In this document: in pieces, positions 6,518-14,248 of the stretch | Position numbering within the stretch: position 1 is the first letter of the stretch | Layout of the letters: every line of letters begins with the position of its first letter | Assembly: GCA_903890595.1 (NCBI GenBank) | Contig: CAITBU010000239.1 | Location: 1 to 20,354, forward strand | Direction: 5' to 3' | DNA from: an uncultured Holophagaceae bacterium | GTDB lineage: Bacteria; Acidobacteriota; Holophagae; Holophagales; Holophagaceae | DNA: 20,354 nucleotides | Position numbers and translations under genes: made by a program | Notes under the pieces: generated by a model | Seen by the model: only the letters and a program-made list of their open reading frames with translations | Databases searched by the model: none | What the model was told of the DNA's origin: nothing

Positions 6518-7408
6518 TTGAAGACCATCTCCCTCCGCGTCGATGTGGACACCCTGGAAGGCTCGCTGGCGGGCATCCCGACCCTGCTGCGTCTCCTGGA
6601 CAAGCACCACATGCGGGCCAGCTTCTACTTCAGCTTCGGGCCTGACAACAGCGGCAAGGCCATCCGGCGGATCTTCCGCAAGGGCTTCCTGGCCAAGATG
6701 CGCCGCACCAACGGGGTCAAGCTCTACGGCCTGAAGACCATGCTGTATGGCGTGCTGCTGCCAGCCCCCATCATCTGGCAGCGCGCCGCCGCGGAGATGC
6801 GCAGCGCCCAGGCGGCGGGCCACGAGGTGGGCATCCACGGCTGGGACCACGTGCAGTACCACGACCTGCTGGACCGCAAGTCCCGCCAGTGGCTGGCGGA
6901 CTGGTACGCCCAGGCCCACGAGGCCTTCGGCACCGTGTTCGGGGGCAAGCCCCTGGGCGCCGTGAGCCCCGCCTGGCGCTGCAACGACACCACCCTGGAG
7001 CTGCAGGACGCCTACGACCTGGCCTATGCCGGGGACTGCCGAGGCCTGGCCCCCTTCTACCCCATCGTGCAGGGGCGCACCCTACGGACCCTCCAGATCC
7101 CCACCACCCTGCCCACCCTGGACGAGCTGCTGGGCCTGGACGGCCGCACCCCCGACCAGGTCAACCGCGAGGTCTGGGACCTGGTGCGGGAGGACGCCCT
7201 CAACGTCTACGCCCTCCACACCGAGGTCGAGGGCGGCGCCCTCTTCGCGACCTTCGACGCCTTCCTGGCCGGCCTGAACGACCGGGGCGTCGTGGCCCGC
7301 ACCCACGAGGACTGGCTCCCCGAGCTGCTGGCCCAAAAGCCCCCCGCCAAGGTGATCACCAGAAGGGAAATCCCCGGCCGAGCCGGCTGGGTGAGCTGGG
7401 AGGCCTGA
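6518..7408 (+). CDS. arnD: 4-deoxy-4-formamido-L-arabinose-phosphoundecaprenol deformylase (ArnD)
   Basis: This 296-residue polysaccharide-deacetylase-fold protein matches, from memory, Escherichia coli ArnD in length and along its whole course. LRVDVDT (residues 6-12) supplies the metal-binding and catalytic aspartates, followed by GPDNSGK (41-47), GHEVGIHGWDH (101-111) with the metal-ligand histidine, GDCRGLAPF, IPTTLPT and YALHTEVEGG. It ends with a GRAGW motif. ArnD removes the formyl group from undecaprenyl-phosphate-Ara4FN in the pathway that adds aminoarabinose to lipid A and lowers sensitivity to cationic peptides. The usual partners (arnB, arnC, arnA, arnT) are not next to it here, so the rest of the pathway must lie elsewhere or the substrate may differ. 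The TTG start is supported by a Shine-Dalgarno sequence. Confidence 0.88.
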   Translation: MKTISLRVDVDTLEGSLAGIPTLLRLLDKHHMRASFYFSFGPDNSGKAIRRIFRKGFLAKMRRTNGVKLYGLKTMLYGVLLPAPIIWQRAAAEMRSAQAAGHEVGIHGWDHVQYHDLLDRKSRQWLADWYAQAHEAFGTVFGGKPLGAVSPAWRCNDTTLELQDAYDLAYAGDCRGLAPFYPIVQGRTLRTLQIPTTLPTLDELLGLDGRTPDQVNREVWDLVREDALNVYALHTEVEGGALFATFDAFLAGLNDRGVVARTHEDWLPELLAQKPPAKVITRREIPGRAGWVSWEA

Positions 7409-7432
7409 CCTCCTTTTGCGCGTAGCGCATAT

Positions 7433-7464
7433 AAAAATCGTGGCCCAAAAGGGCCACGATTTTT
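7433..7464. terminator. Bidirectional intrinsic terminator between arnD and secDF
   Basis: AAAAATCGTGGCCC (7433-7446) and GGGCCACGATTTTT (7451-7464) form a perfect 14-bp stem around an AAAA loop. The A and T tracts serve as U-runs in both directions. It lies between two convergent genes, the ideal place for a shared terminator. Confidence 0.95.
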
Positions 7465-7483
7465 ACGTGTACAAAGCTAAAGG

Positions 7484-10330
7484 CTACGCGTGCTGTTTCA
7501 ACTTGTCCTTGCCGCCGAACCACTGGTCCCAGTACACCACCACAGGGCTGGCGATGTAGATGGATGAGTAGGTGCCGGTGATGACGCCGATGACCAGCGG
7601 GAAGGCCAGGTCCTTGAGGGCCGGGCCGCCGAAGAGCCAGAGGCAGACGGACACGAACAGCACAGACAGGGAGGTGAGGATCGTCCGGCCCAGGGTCTGG
7701 TTAATGGAGTCGTTGACCAGCTTGGTGATGGACGACCGGCGGTACTCGGGCCGGTGGCTGTTCTCGCGGATTCGGTCGAAGACCACGATGGTGTCGGCCA
7801 TGGAGTAGCCCATGAGGGTGAGGAAGCTCGCGACCACGGGCACATTGAACTCGTAGCCGAAGGCGGCGAACAGCCCGAGGGCCATGAGGATGTCGTGGAT
7901 GAGGGCCACGATGCCGCCCACGGCGAAGCTGGCGGTGAAGCGGAAGATCACATAGATCAGGATGGCCAGCATGGCGAAGCCAACAGCGGTGAGGGTCTTG
8001 CTCGTCCACTCGCCGGAGATGCTGGGGCTGAAGCTCTCGTCCTTGAGGATGCCCACGGCGCCCAGGCGGTAGTTCTGGCGCACGGCCTCCTTCACGGCCG
8101 GTGGCACGTCCTTCGGAATGTCCTCGAAGCTCTGGTAGAGGCCCGAGGGGAGGCGGTCCCGGCCCGAGATGACCTTCTCCGCCAGGGGTGCGTAGGCCGT
8201 CGTGACGGCCTGAACATCGCCCGGCAGGGCCAGGGGGTTGCCCTTGGCCAGCAGGTCGGCGAGGTTCTTGGACCCTTCCAGGTTGAGGGTGGGGAGCGGA
8301 CTGCCGGCGGCCTCGGGATCCATCTGCTTGAACATGGCCCGGAGGGCGTTGGCCTGGATGGTGCTGTCCTTCTGGTCCCCGTCCTTCTTGGCCTTGACCT
8401 TGACGGAGAAGTCCCGGACGGTCTTGTCAGCGTTCTCATAGGCCACCACGGTGGCATCCGGATACCCGCTCTTGGCCAGGGTGGCTCGGATGGTCTCGGG
8501 CTCCATGGCGCCGCGGAAGCGCACGGTCATGTCGTTACCACCCACGAACTGCATGCCGAGGTGGATGCGCTTGTTGTGGGTGAGGTTCCAGGGCTGCACA
8601 TAGAGGAAGCACAGGACAATGAGGCCCCAGGTGACGGCCAGGGCCGTGCCCTTGTACTTCATGAAGTCGTAGGAGGAACCCTTGAAGAAGGTGTGGGTGC
8701 CCACGGAGAGCACCTTGGTGCCCGGTTGGCGCTCCAGAATCCAGTCATAGATGAAGCGGCTGATGTAGATGCTGGTGAACAGCGAGGCCACGACGCCCAC
8801 CGTCAGGGTCACGGCGAAGCCCTTGACGGGGCCCGTGCCGAAGATGAAGAGCAGCAGGGCCGCGAAGAGCTGGGTCACGTGGCTGTCCACGATGGTCCAG
8901 AACACCCGGTTGAAGCCCGCATCGATGGCCCCGGACACACTCTTGCCCAGGCCCAGCTCCTCCTTGATGCGCTCAAAGATGAGGATGTTGGCGTCCACGG
9001 CAATGCCCAAGGTGAGCACGAAGCCCGCGATGCCCGGCAGGGTCAGGGTCGCCCGGAAGGAGCCCAGCAGGCCCATCATCACGATGATGTTCACCGTGAG
9101 GGCGACGATCGCGTTGGCACCGGACCAGTGGTAGAAGAACACCATGAAGGCGATGATCGTGACGAAGCCCACCACGGCGGCGCGCACGCCGGCATGGATG
9201 GAGTCGCGGCCCAGGCCGGGGCCCACGACGCGCTCTTCCAGGAACTTCATGGGGGCCCGGAGGGCGCCGCTGCGCAGCTGACTGGCCAGGTCGTCGGCTT
9301 CCTGCGCGGAGAAGCTGCCGCTGATGCGCACGGCTCCGCCGATGATCTTTTCCTTGGCCGTCAGCTCGGTGACGATCTTGCCGTCCAGCACGATGGCGAT
9401 GTAGCGGCTCTCCTCGGAGGCCGTCCCCGTCAGGCGGGCGAAGTCGTCGTCACCCTTCTTGTTGAGGGTGAAGTTGACCTCGTTGGCCTCGGTCTGGGAG
9501 TTGGAGGCTCGGTGCGCATCGATGATGTCGGCACCGTCCACGGCCACGCGGCTCTCAAGAAGGACCCACTTGGCGATCTTCTCCTCGCCGGGCTTGGCCT
9601 TGACCACGGGCTGACCGGCACGGCGGGACTGGCGCTCGCTCTCGATCTCCGGGAGCAACTCGAACTCCTGGGGGATGCCGCCCTTGTAGGCCTCCTGGGC
9701 CGCTTCCCGGCTGGGGAAGTAGGGCTGGGGCACCTTGGCCACCAGGCGCTGCTCGAGGCGGCCGGGGGTGGAGAGCAGGGACTTGATGCGCTCGCGATCG
9801 CCCTCTTCGATGCCGGGGATCTCCACCACGATGCGGTTGCCTTCGGCCCCGCTGGTGGTGATCTCGGGCTCGAGCACGTTGGCGGGGTCGATGTCGCGGA
9901 TGCGCTTCTCGATGACCTCCAGGGCGCGCTTGTTGGCATCGTCCTTCAGCTGCTTCTGGTAGTCGGACTTCTGCGTCAGGCGGAAGACATCGCCCTCAAT
10001 GGCGACGGCATAGCCCGGGAAGAAGTCCTTGGCGACCTTCTCAACGGTGGCCTTCTGGTCGGCACCGACGCCATCCACCCGCAGGACCTGACCGTCCACC
10101 CGGACCGTGGCACCCGGCAGGTTCTTCTCCCGGAGGCGGGCCACCATGCGGTCTTTGCTATCCCGCAGGTCGGCCACCAGGGCCTCCTGGCCCTGGACCT
10201 CCAGCTCGAAGTGGACGCCGCCCCGAAGATCCAGGCCCAGCTTGACCTTGGAGAGGGGGGTAAAGAAGTAGCCACAGCCAACAAGAATGGCCAGGACGAT
10301 GCTGAGGCGCCAGAGGCTCCGCTTGGTCAC
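7484..10330 (-). CDS. secDF: Fused protein translocase subunit SecDF
   Basis: This 948-residue inner-membrane protein joins SecD and SecF, which use the proton motive force to pull exported proteins through SecYEG. A first helix (residues 5-22) is followed by the SecD motif LGLDLRGG (31-38), a large periplasmic part, and the membrane block around VDANILIFERIKEE (445-458). The SecF half begins near 545 and includes LGMQFVGGND (591-600) and YSMADTIVVFDRIREN (842-857). The SecF periplasmic domain spans about 180 residues, clearly larger than in E. coli. The GTG at 10330 is chosen because AAGGAG stands 6 nt upstream and the first helix follows at once; the open frame continues 54 codons into yajC. 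It is downstream of yajC in the tgt operon. Confidence 0.94.
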   Translation of the reverse strand: MTKRSLWRLSIVLAILVGCGYFFTPLSKVKLGLDLRGGVHFELEVQGQEALVADLRDSKDRMVARLREKNLPGATVRVDGQVLRVDGVGADQKATVEKVAKDFFPGYAVAIEGDVFRLTQKSDYQKQLKDDANKRALEVIEKRIRDIDPANVLEPEITTSGAEGNRIVVEIPGIEEGDRERIKSLLSTPGRLEQRLVAKVPQPYFPSREAAQEAYKGGIPQEFELLPEIESERQSRRAGQPVVKAKPGEEKIAKWVLLESRVAVDGADIIDAHRASNSQTEANEVNFTLNKKGDDDFARLTGTASEESRYIAIVLDGKIVTELTAKEKIIGGAVRISGSFSAQEADDLASQLRSGALRAPMKFLEERVVGPGLGRDSIHAGVRAAVVGFVTIIAFMVFFYHWSGANAIVALTVNIIVMMGLLGSFRATLTLPGIAGFVLTLGIAVDANILIFERIKEELGLGKSVSGAIDAGFNRVFWTIVDSHVTQLFAALLLFIFGTGPVKGFAVTLTVGVVASLFTSIYISRFIYDWILERQPGTKVLSVGTHTFFKGSSYDFMKYKGTALAVTWGLIVLCFLYVQPWNLTHNKRIHLGMQFVGGNDMTVRFRGAMEPETIRATLAKSGYPDATVVAYENADKTVRDFSVKVKAKKDGDQKDSTIQANALRAMFKQMDPEAAGSPLPTLNLEGSKNLADLLAKGNPLALPGDVQAVTTAYAPLAEKVISGRDRLPSGLYQSFEDIPKDVPPAVKEAVRQNYRLGAVGILKDESFSPSISGEWTSKTLTAVGFAMLAILIYVIFRFTASFAVGGIVALIHDILMALGLFAAFGYEFNVPVVASFLTLMGYSMADTIVVFDRIRENSHRPEYRRSSITKLVNDSINQTLGRTILTSLSVLFVSVCLWLFGGPALKDLAFPLVIGVITGTYSSIYIASPVVVYWDQWFGGKDKLKQHA

Positions 10331-10336
10331 GGGGCA

Positions 10337-10342
10337 CTCCTT
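10337..10342 (-). promoter_or_regulatory. Ribosome binding site deciding the secDF GTG start
   Basis: On the minus strand AAGGAG is followed by TGCCCC and then GTG at 10330. No in-frame ATG near the first transmembrane helix competes with it, so the GTG start is well supported. Confidence 0.7.
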
Positions 10343-10385
10343 ACAGGAAGCGGGCCGGAGACTCCGGCCCGGGAGGTAGGGAAGA

Positions 10386-10703
10386 TCAGCTCTGCTGGGT
10401 TTCGGGTTCAGAGGCGAGGGACGCCACTGCGGCGCGCCGGGCCTTGACCACAGATCCGCCAAGCTTGAGCCAGATGTGTTTGTCCTCGACACGGTCGATG
10501 GTGGCGAAGAGGCCCGAGCTGAGGACCACTTCGTCGCCGGCCTTCAGCTTGGAGAGCCGGTCTGCCATTTCCTTGCGGGCCTTGCTCTGGGGCCGGATGA
10601 GGAGGAAGTAGAACATCAGCGCCATGCCGCCGATGAACACGAACTGGGTCCAGCCCGGAGGGCCGCCTGCGGCGGGGGCCGCCTGGAAGAGTGCGAAGGT
10701 CAT
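10386..10703 (-). CDS. yajC: Preprotein translocase accessory subunit YajC
   Basis: The 105-residue protein has one transmembrane helix (about residues 20-37) followed at once by the YajC signature FYFLLIRPQSKARKE and then KLKAGDEVVLSSGLFATI, which is typical of the cytoplasmic domain. YajC associates with SecDF at the Sec translocon. The ATG follows the tgt stop codon with no gap, and secDF begins about 55 nt downstream, so the three genes form the classical tgt-yajC-secDF operon. The C-terminus after residue 95 is polar and variable. Confidence 0.95.
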   Translation of the reverse strand: MTFALFQAAPAAGGPPGWTQFVFIGGMALMFYFLLIRPQSKARKEMADRLSKLKAGDEVVLSSGLFATIDRVEDKHIWLKLGGSVVKARRAAVASLASEPETQQS

Positions 10704-11855
10704 TTAGGGCTCCTCGGTCAACCACCCTATGCGCTTGGACTGGGCAAAAGCCGGAAACCTGTTCTCCAGCAGAGCCTGCCTTGCGGCGCGGGTGAGCCCC
10801 ACAGTGTAACTCAGGTTGTGGATCGTGTTGAGGGTGAAGCCCAGGAGCTCCCCACAGCGCAGCAGGTGGTGCAGGTAGGCCCGGCTGAAGGTCCGGCAGG
10901 TGTAGCAGCCGCAGTCCGGGTCCAGGGGCAGGTCGGCCTCCCGGTGTCTGGCATTCTTCAGGTTGAGCCTGCCCCGGCTGGTGAGGATGCGACCGTGGCG
11001 GGCCTCCCGACTCGGCAGAACGCAGTCGAAGAGGTCCACCCCGTGCTCAATCCCGAAGAGCAGGTCCTCCGGCGTGCCCACTCCCATCAGGTAGCGGGGC
11101 CGGTCCTCCGGCAGCTCCCGGGTGAACTCCGCCAGAACGGCATTCATCTCGGCCTTGGGCTCACCCACGCTGAGGCCCCCCACGGCGAAGCCTTGGAAAG
11201 GGGTGTGGGCATCCTGTTCCAGGGCCTCCGCCAGGTGCCGACGCCGCAGGTCCAGGTGGGTGCCCCCCTGGTTGATGGCAAAGAGGCCCTGGTGGGCCTG
11301 GAGGGGTACGGCCCGGCTCCGGGCCAGCCAGCGGGTGGTACGGGCCATGCTGATCTCCAGCTTGGGGCGCTCCAGCTGACCGGGGGGGCACTCGTCCAGG
11401 GCCATGCAGATGTCCGAGCCCAGGTTCCGCTGGATCTCCAGGCTGCGTTCCGGGGATAGGAACTGGGGGCTGCCGTCGATGTGGCTCTGGAAGGTCACCC
11501 CCTCCTCGGTCATCTTCCGCATAGAGGCCAGGGAGAACACCTGGAAGCCCCCGGAGTCGGTGAGGATGGGACCCTCCCAGCCCATGAAGCGGTGGAGGCC
11601 CCCCAGGCGGGCCATCAGCTCGTCCCCCGGGCGCAGGCCCAGGTGGTAGGTGTTCCCCAGGATCACCTGGGGGGCGATCTCTCGCAGCTGGGCCGGGCTG
11701 ATGCCCTTCACGGTGCCCTGGGTACCCACGGGCATGAAGGCCGGGGTCAGCACCTCGCCCCGGGCCGTGGTGAAGCGGCCGGCCCGGGCGGGTCCAGCCT
11801 CAGCCCCCGTTTCGGCCCGGTACCGGAACAGCGGGTTGACATTCTGTAACATCAT
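10704..11855 (-). CDS. tgt: tRNA-guanine transglycosylase (queuosine biosynthesis)
   Basis: This 383-residue enzyme exchanges guanine 34 of GUN-anticodon tRNAs for preQ1. LTDSGGFQVFS contains the conserved base D100, GGLSVGE (226-232) forms the substrate-binding loop, and DLFDCVLPSREARHG contains the nucleophile D277. Zinc ligands are C315, C317, C320 and H346, with the same spacing as in the Zymomonas enzyme (C318, C320, C323, H349). The usual PTRNARNG is here PSREARHG, a local variation near the active site. The first two codons are both ATG (11855 and 11852), and the Shine-Dalgarno sequence is weak, so either may be used. It is the first gene of the operon with yajC and secDF; no queA is present in the window. 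Confidence 0.95.
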   Translation of the reverse strand: MMLQNVNPLFRYRAETGAEAGPARAGRFTTARGEVLTPAFMPVGTQGTVKGISPAQLREIAPQVILGNTYHLGLRPGDELMARLGGLHRFMGWEGPILTDSGGFQVFSLASMRKMTEEGVTFQSHIDGSPQFLSPERSLEIQRNLGSDICMALDECPPGQLERPKLEISMARTTRWLARSRAVPLQAHQGLFAINQGGTHLDLRRRHLAEALEQDAHTPFQGFAVGGLSVGEPKAEMNAVLAEFTRELPEDRPRYLMGVGTPEDLLFGIEHGVDLFDCVLPSREARHGRILTSRGRLNLKNARHREADLPLDPDCGCYTCRTFSRAYLHHLLRCGELLGFTLNTIHNLSYTVGLTRAARQALLENRFPAFAQSKRIGWLTEEP

Positions 11856-11980
11856 GGTTGCCTGTCTCTTTTCATGAATTTTTTGGGTTCAGAGGCACTG
11901 TCGCCCAAGGGATTGTTACCCGCTTCAGGAAAATTCCGTGGAATAGAGCAACACTGGAGGGTGGGGTCCGGTGACAACGC

Positions 11981-12009
11981 TTGACCTGCCGCCAACCCTT
12001 TGCCATCTT
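11981..12009 (+). promoter_or_regulatory. Candidate promoter of the tonB-exbBD operon
   Basis: TTGACC at 11981-11986 is a five-of-six match to the -35 box and is followed after 17 bp by CATCTT at 12004-12009, a poor -10. It lies about 105 bp upstream of the tonB start in the 260-bp divergent region shared with tgt. I saw no convincing -35/-10 pair for tgt and no clear Fur box in this gap. Confidence 0.35.
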
Positions 12010-12115
12010 AGCCGCTGGGCTTGTCCCAGAGTCCGTTCCCGCCCGCAGTTCCGGACCGGGCTTCACGCCGGTTCCATTCGCTGTTTTTTCCCTCTGGATC
12101 TTTCAAGGGAGTCGC

Positions 12116-12913
12116 ATGAGCAAAGATCCCCAAAAATCTGTTCCCGCCCAACCGGCGCTTCCCGCCGAGTCCCTGGAAGACGCCGTCTATAAGTCGTCTC
12201 TGGTGGCGGGGAACCAGGCCATCCAGCGGGGCAACCCGATGGTCACCATCCCCACCACCCTGGCCATGTACCTGCTCTTCGGGTGGACGGCCTTCCAGCT
12301 GGCCAAGCAGTCCCAGGTGGTGAAGGACAAGTTGAAGACTGTCGGCATTGACCTGGCAGAGCAGGTGGACGTGGCGCCTCCGCCGCCCCCGCCCCCGCCT
12401 CCGCCACCGCCGCCGCCACCGCCCCCGCCCATGGCCTCCACGGCCAAGGCGGACACGACCCCCATCGACCCGCGCCAGGAGATCGTCCCTGAGCAGGCTC
12501 CGAAAGAGCTCCCGAAGCAGGATCATTCCCTGGGTGGTGTGCCCGGTGGCGTGCCTGGTGGTGTGCCCGGCGGCGTCATCGGCGGCGTGGTTGGCGGCGT
12601 CATCGGTGGCCAGGCCGGCGGCGTCGGCCGCGTGGTCGACTTCGACTTCAGCCAGGTCAAGATCAAGTACCAGCCCCCTCCCCCGCCCTATCCCCCCCTC
12701 GCCAAGATCGCCAAGATCCAGGGCACCGTGGTGGTGGAAATCGTCATCGGGCCGGACGGCGTTCCCTCCGATGCCATTGCCAAGGAAGGCCCACCGCAGC
12801 TGCGCGAATATGCCGCCAACTGGGCCAAGACCTGGCGCTTCGAGCCGGCCATGATGAACGGCCAGCCCCAGTACGCCCGGTTCAAGCTCACGATGCCCTT
12901 CAAACTGAAATAG
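12116..12913 (+). CDS. tonB: TonB-family energy transducer with polyproline and Gly-Val repeats
   Basis: The 265-residue protein has a cytoplasmic N-terminus of about 42 residues, one transmembrane helix (43-62), and a run of 18 prolines at 88-105. A Gly-Val-rich stretch of GGVP/GGVI units follows at 140-170, then a TonB C-terminal domain (about 185-265) with YPPLAKIAKIQGTVVVEIVIG and the terminal WRFEPA segment. TonB couples the ExbB-ExbD proton motor in the inner membrane to outer-membrane receptors. The ATG at 12116 has AAGGGA 5 nt upstream; an in-frame ATG at 11981 would add 45 residues overlapping the promoter. It leads an operon with exbB and two exbD genes. Which receptors it serves is not shown. 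Confidence 0.9.
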   Translation: MSKDPQKSVPAQPALPAESLEDAVYKSSLVAGNQAIQRGNPMVTIPTTLAMYLLFGWTAFQLAKQSQVVKDKLKTVGIDLAEQVDVAPPPPPPPPPPPPPPPPPPMASTAKADTTPIDPRQEIVPEQAPKELPKQDHSLGGVPGGVPGGVPGGVIGGVVGGVIGGQAGGVGRVVDFDFSQVKIKYQPPPPPYPPLAKIAKIQGTVVVEIVIGPDGVPSDAIAKEGPPQLREYAANWAKTWRFEPAMMNGQPQYARFKLTMPFKLK

Positions 12914-12958
12914 CGCCCCCCATCCGAACCAGCCACCTTTTCAACCTCGAGGAACCCC

Positions 12959-13687
12959 ATGAACCTTCTCGCTTCCCCCTTCCTTTTCGCCCTTGCCGAG
13001 GGCGGCACCGACAGCTTCTCCGCCGCGGAGATCTGGCGCTCGGCCTCCCTGCCCAACAAGGGCATCATCTTCATTCTCTTCTTCCTCCTGGGCTACCAGA
13101 TCTACGTGGCCGTCGAGCGCTTCGTCACCTACTCCCAGAGCAAGCAGGCCTCCGACAAGTTCCTCAAGCTGTTCATGGACACCCTCCGCCGTGGTGACTT
13201 TGAGGCCGCCAAGCGCGCCGCCACGACCCACAACAAGAGCCACATCGCCCTGGTGCTCAAGCACGGCCTGGACATCTTCCAGTACGAGAAGCAGCTCAAG
13301 GCCATGAACCCCAACCATGACTCCATCCAGCCCGTGGAGCGCGCCATCCAGCGCGGCACCGCCGAGGTCCTTGAGCTCCTCAAGAAGGGCATGAGCGGCC
13401 TGGCCACCATCGGCGCGCTGGCCCCCTTCATCGGCCTGCTCGGCACCGTCATCGGCATCATCAAGGTCTTCTCCGACCTGAAGACCAAGGGTGCGGGCGA
13501 CATCAACGCGCTGGCCGGCTCCATCGGTGAGGCCCTGGCCACCACCGCCCTCGGCCTCGTGGTCGCCATCCCCGCCGTGTGGATCTACAACCTGCTGACC
13601 AACAAGCAGGACGTGGTGGTCACCAACATCAACAACGCGGCCTCCCAGATGATCGACGAGTTCATCCGCCGCGAAAGCCAGAACTAA
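12959..13687 (+). CDS. exbB: MotA/TolQ/ExbB proton-channel subunit
   Basis: This 242-residue inner-membrane protein has three hydrophobic segments at about 34-52, 148-170 and 192-213 with a long cytoplasmic loop between the first two, as in ExbB and TolQ. The core GLATIGALAPFIGLLGTVIG (147-166) is the family signature, and the second conserved helix is ALATTALGLVVAIPAVWIYN. With ExbD it forms the proton-driven motor acting on TonB. GAGGA precedes the ATG by 5 nt. It is 45 nt downstream of tonB and 60 nt upstream of the first exbD. TolQ is a possible alternative name, but the adjacent tonB favours ExbB. Confidence 0.93.
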   Translation: MNLLASPFLFALAEGGTDSFSAAEIWRSASLPNKGIIFILFFLLGYQIYVAVERFVTYSQSKQASDKFLKLFMDTLRRGDFEAAKRAATTHNKSHIALVLKHGLDIFQYEKQLKAMNPNHDSIQPVERAIQRGTAEVLELLKKGMSGLATIGALAPFIGLLGTVIGIIKVFSDLKTKGAGDINALAGSIGEALATTALGLVVAIPAVWIYNLLTNKQDVVVTNINNAASQMIDEFIRRESQN

Positions 13688-13704
13688 GCCGAATCCCACC
13701 CCGT

Positions 13705-13726
13705 CCCGGGCGCGCAAGCTCCCGGG
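13705..13726 (+). other. Small hairpin between exbB and the first exbD
   Basis: CCCGGG at 13705-13710 can pair with CCCGGG at 13721-13726 around a 10-nt loop, in the 60-nt gap before exbD. No U-run follows, so it is not a full terminator. It might modestly shape mRNA stability within the operon. Confidence 0.3.
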
Positions 13727-13747
13727 TCATTCAAAGGAGAACACACC

Positions 13748-14248
13748 ATGGATACAGGTGGTTCCAAGGGTGGAATGAAGGCCGACATCAACGTCACGCC
13801 GCTGGTGGACATCGTGCTGGTGCTGCTGATCATCTTCATCGTGATCACACCCGCCGTGAACAACGCCGTGAAGCTGCCGCTGGCCAAGCATGCCCCGAAG
13901 GTCGAGCAGCAGCAGGATGCCGGTCAGAAGTACCTGACCCTGATGCTGACTTCCAAGCGCAACGACAAGTACGAGGTCACCGGCCCCGGTGCCGTCCTGA
14001 TCGATGACAAGGACGCGAAGGACATGCGCTTCTTTATCAACGACGAAGGCCAGCGCCAGCAGCTGGAGGACTTCATCAACCGGAATGTCTCCCAGCTGAA
14101 CGACAAGCGGGTGTTCATCAAGGCCGATGCCGACCTCCCCTTCAAGTACATCAATGAGCTCTTCCAGGTCTGCCGCAAGGGGGGCGCTGATGAGGCGTCC
14201 ATCGTCACCAGCGAAGACAAGGGCGAGAAGAAGGAAGGGGGCAACTGA
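13748..14248 (+). CDS. exbD: ExbD/TolR biopolymer transport protein, first copy
   Basis: This 166-residue protein has a short cytoplasmic N-terminus, one transmembrane helix (about 18-37) beginning in the signature DINVTPLVDIVLVLLIIF, and a periplasmic domain. The helix contains D21, the proton-carrying aspartate of the ExbD/TolR family. The C-terminal tail is lysine- and glutamate-rich (GEKKEGGN). AAAGGAG lies 8 nt upstream of the ATG. Its stop overlaps the start of the second exbD by one base (TGATG). Compared with the second copy it has a longer middle segment (about residues 70-105). Confidence 0.93.
   Translation: MDTGGSKGGMKADINVTPLVDIVLVLLIIFIVITPAVNNAVKLPLAKHAPKVEQQQDAGQKYLTLMLTSKRNDKYEVTGPGAVLIDDKDAKDMRFFINDEGQRQQLEDFINRNVSQLNDKRVFIKADADLPFKYINELFQVCRKGGADEASIVTSEDKGEKKEGGN

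Noticed and set aside
7754..10447. An 897-codon open frame opposite secDF
   Set aside because: It is a mirror of the secDF coding bias, rich in Gly/His/Asp/Glu, with no recognisable motif; SecDF is certain on the other strand.
12187..12465. A minus-strand frame with a long polyglycine run
   Set aside because: The glycines are simply the antisense reading of the proline codons in tonB; there is no independent support.
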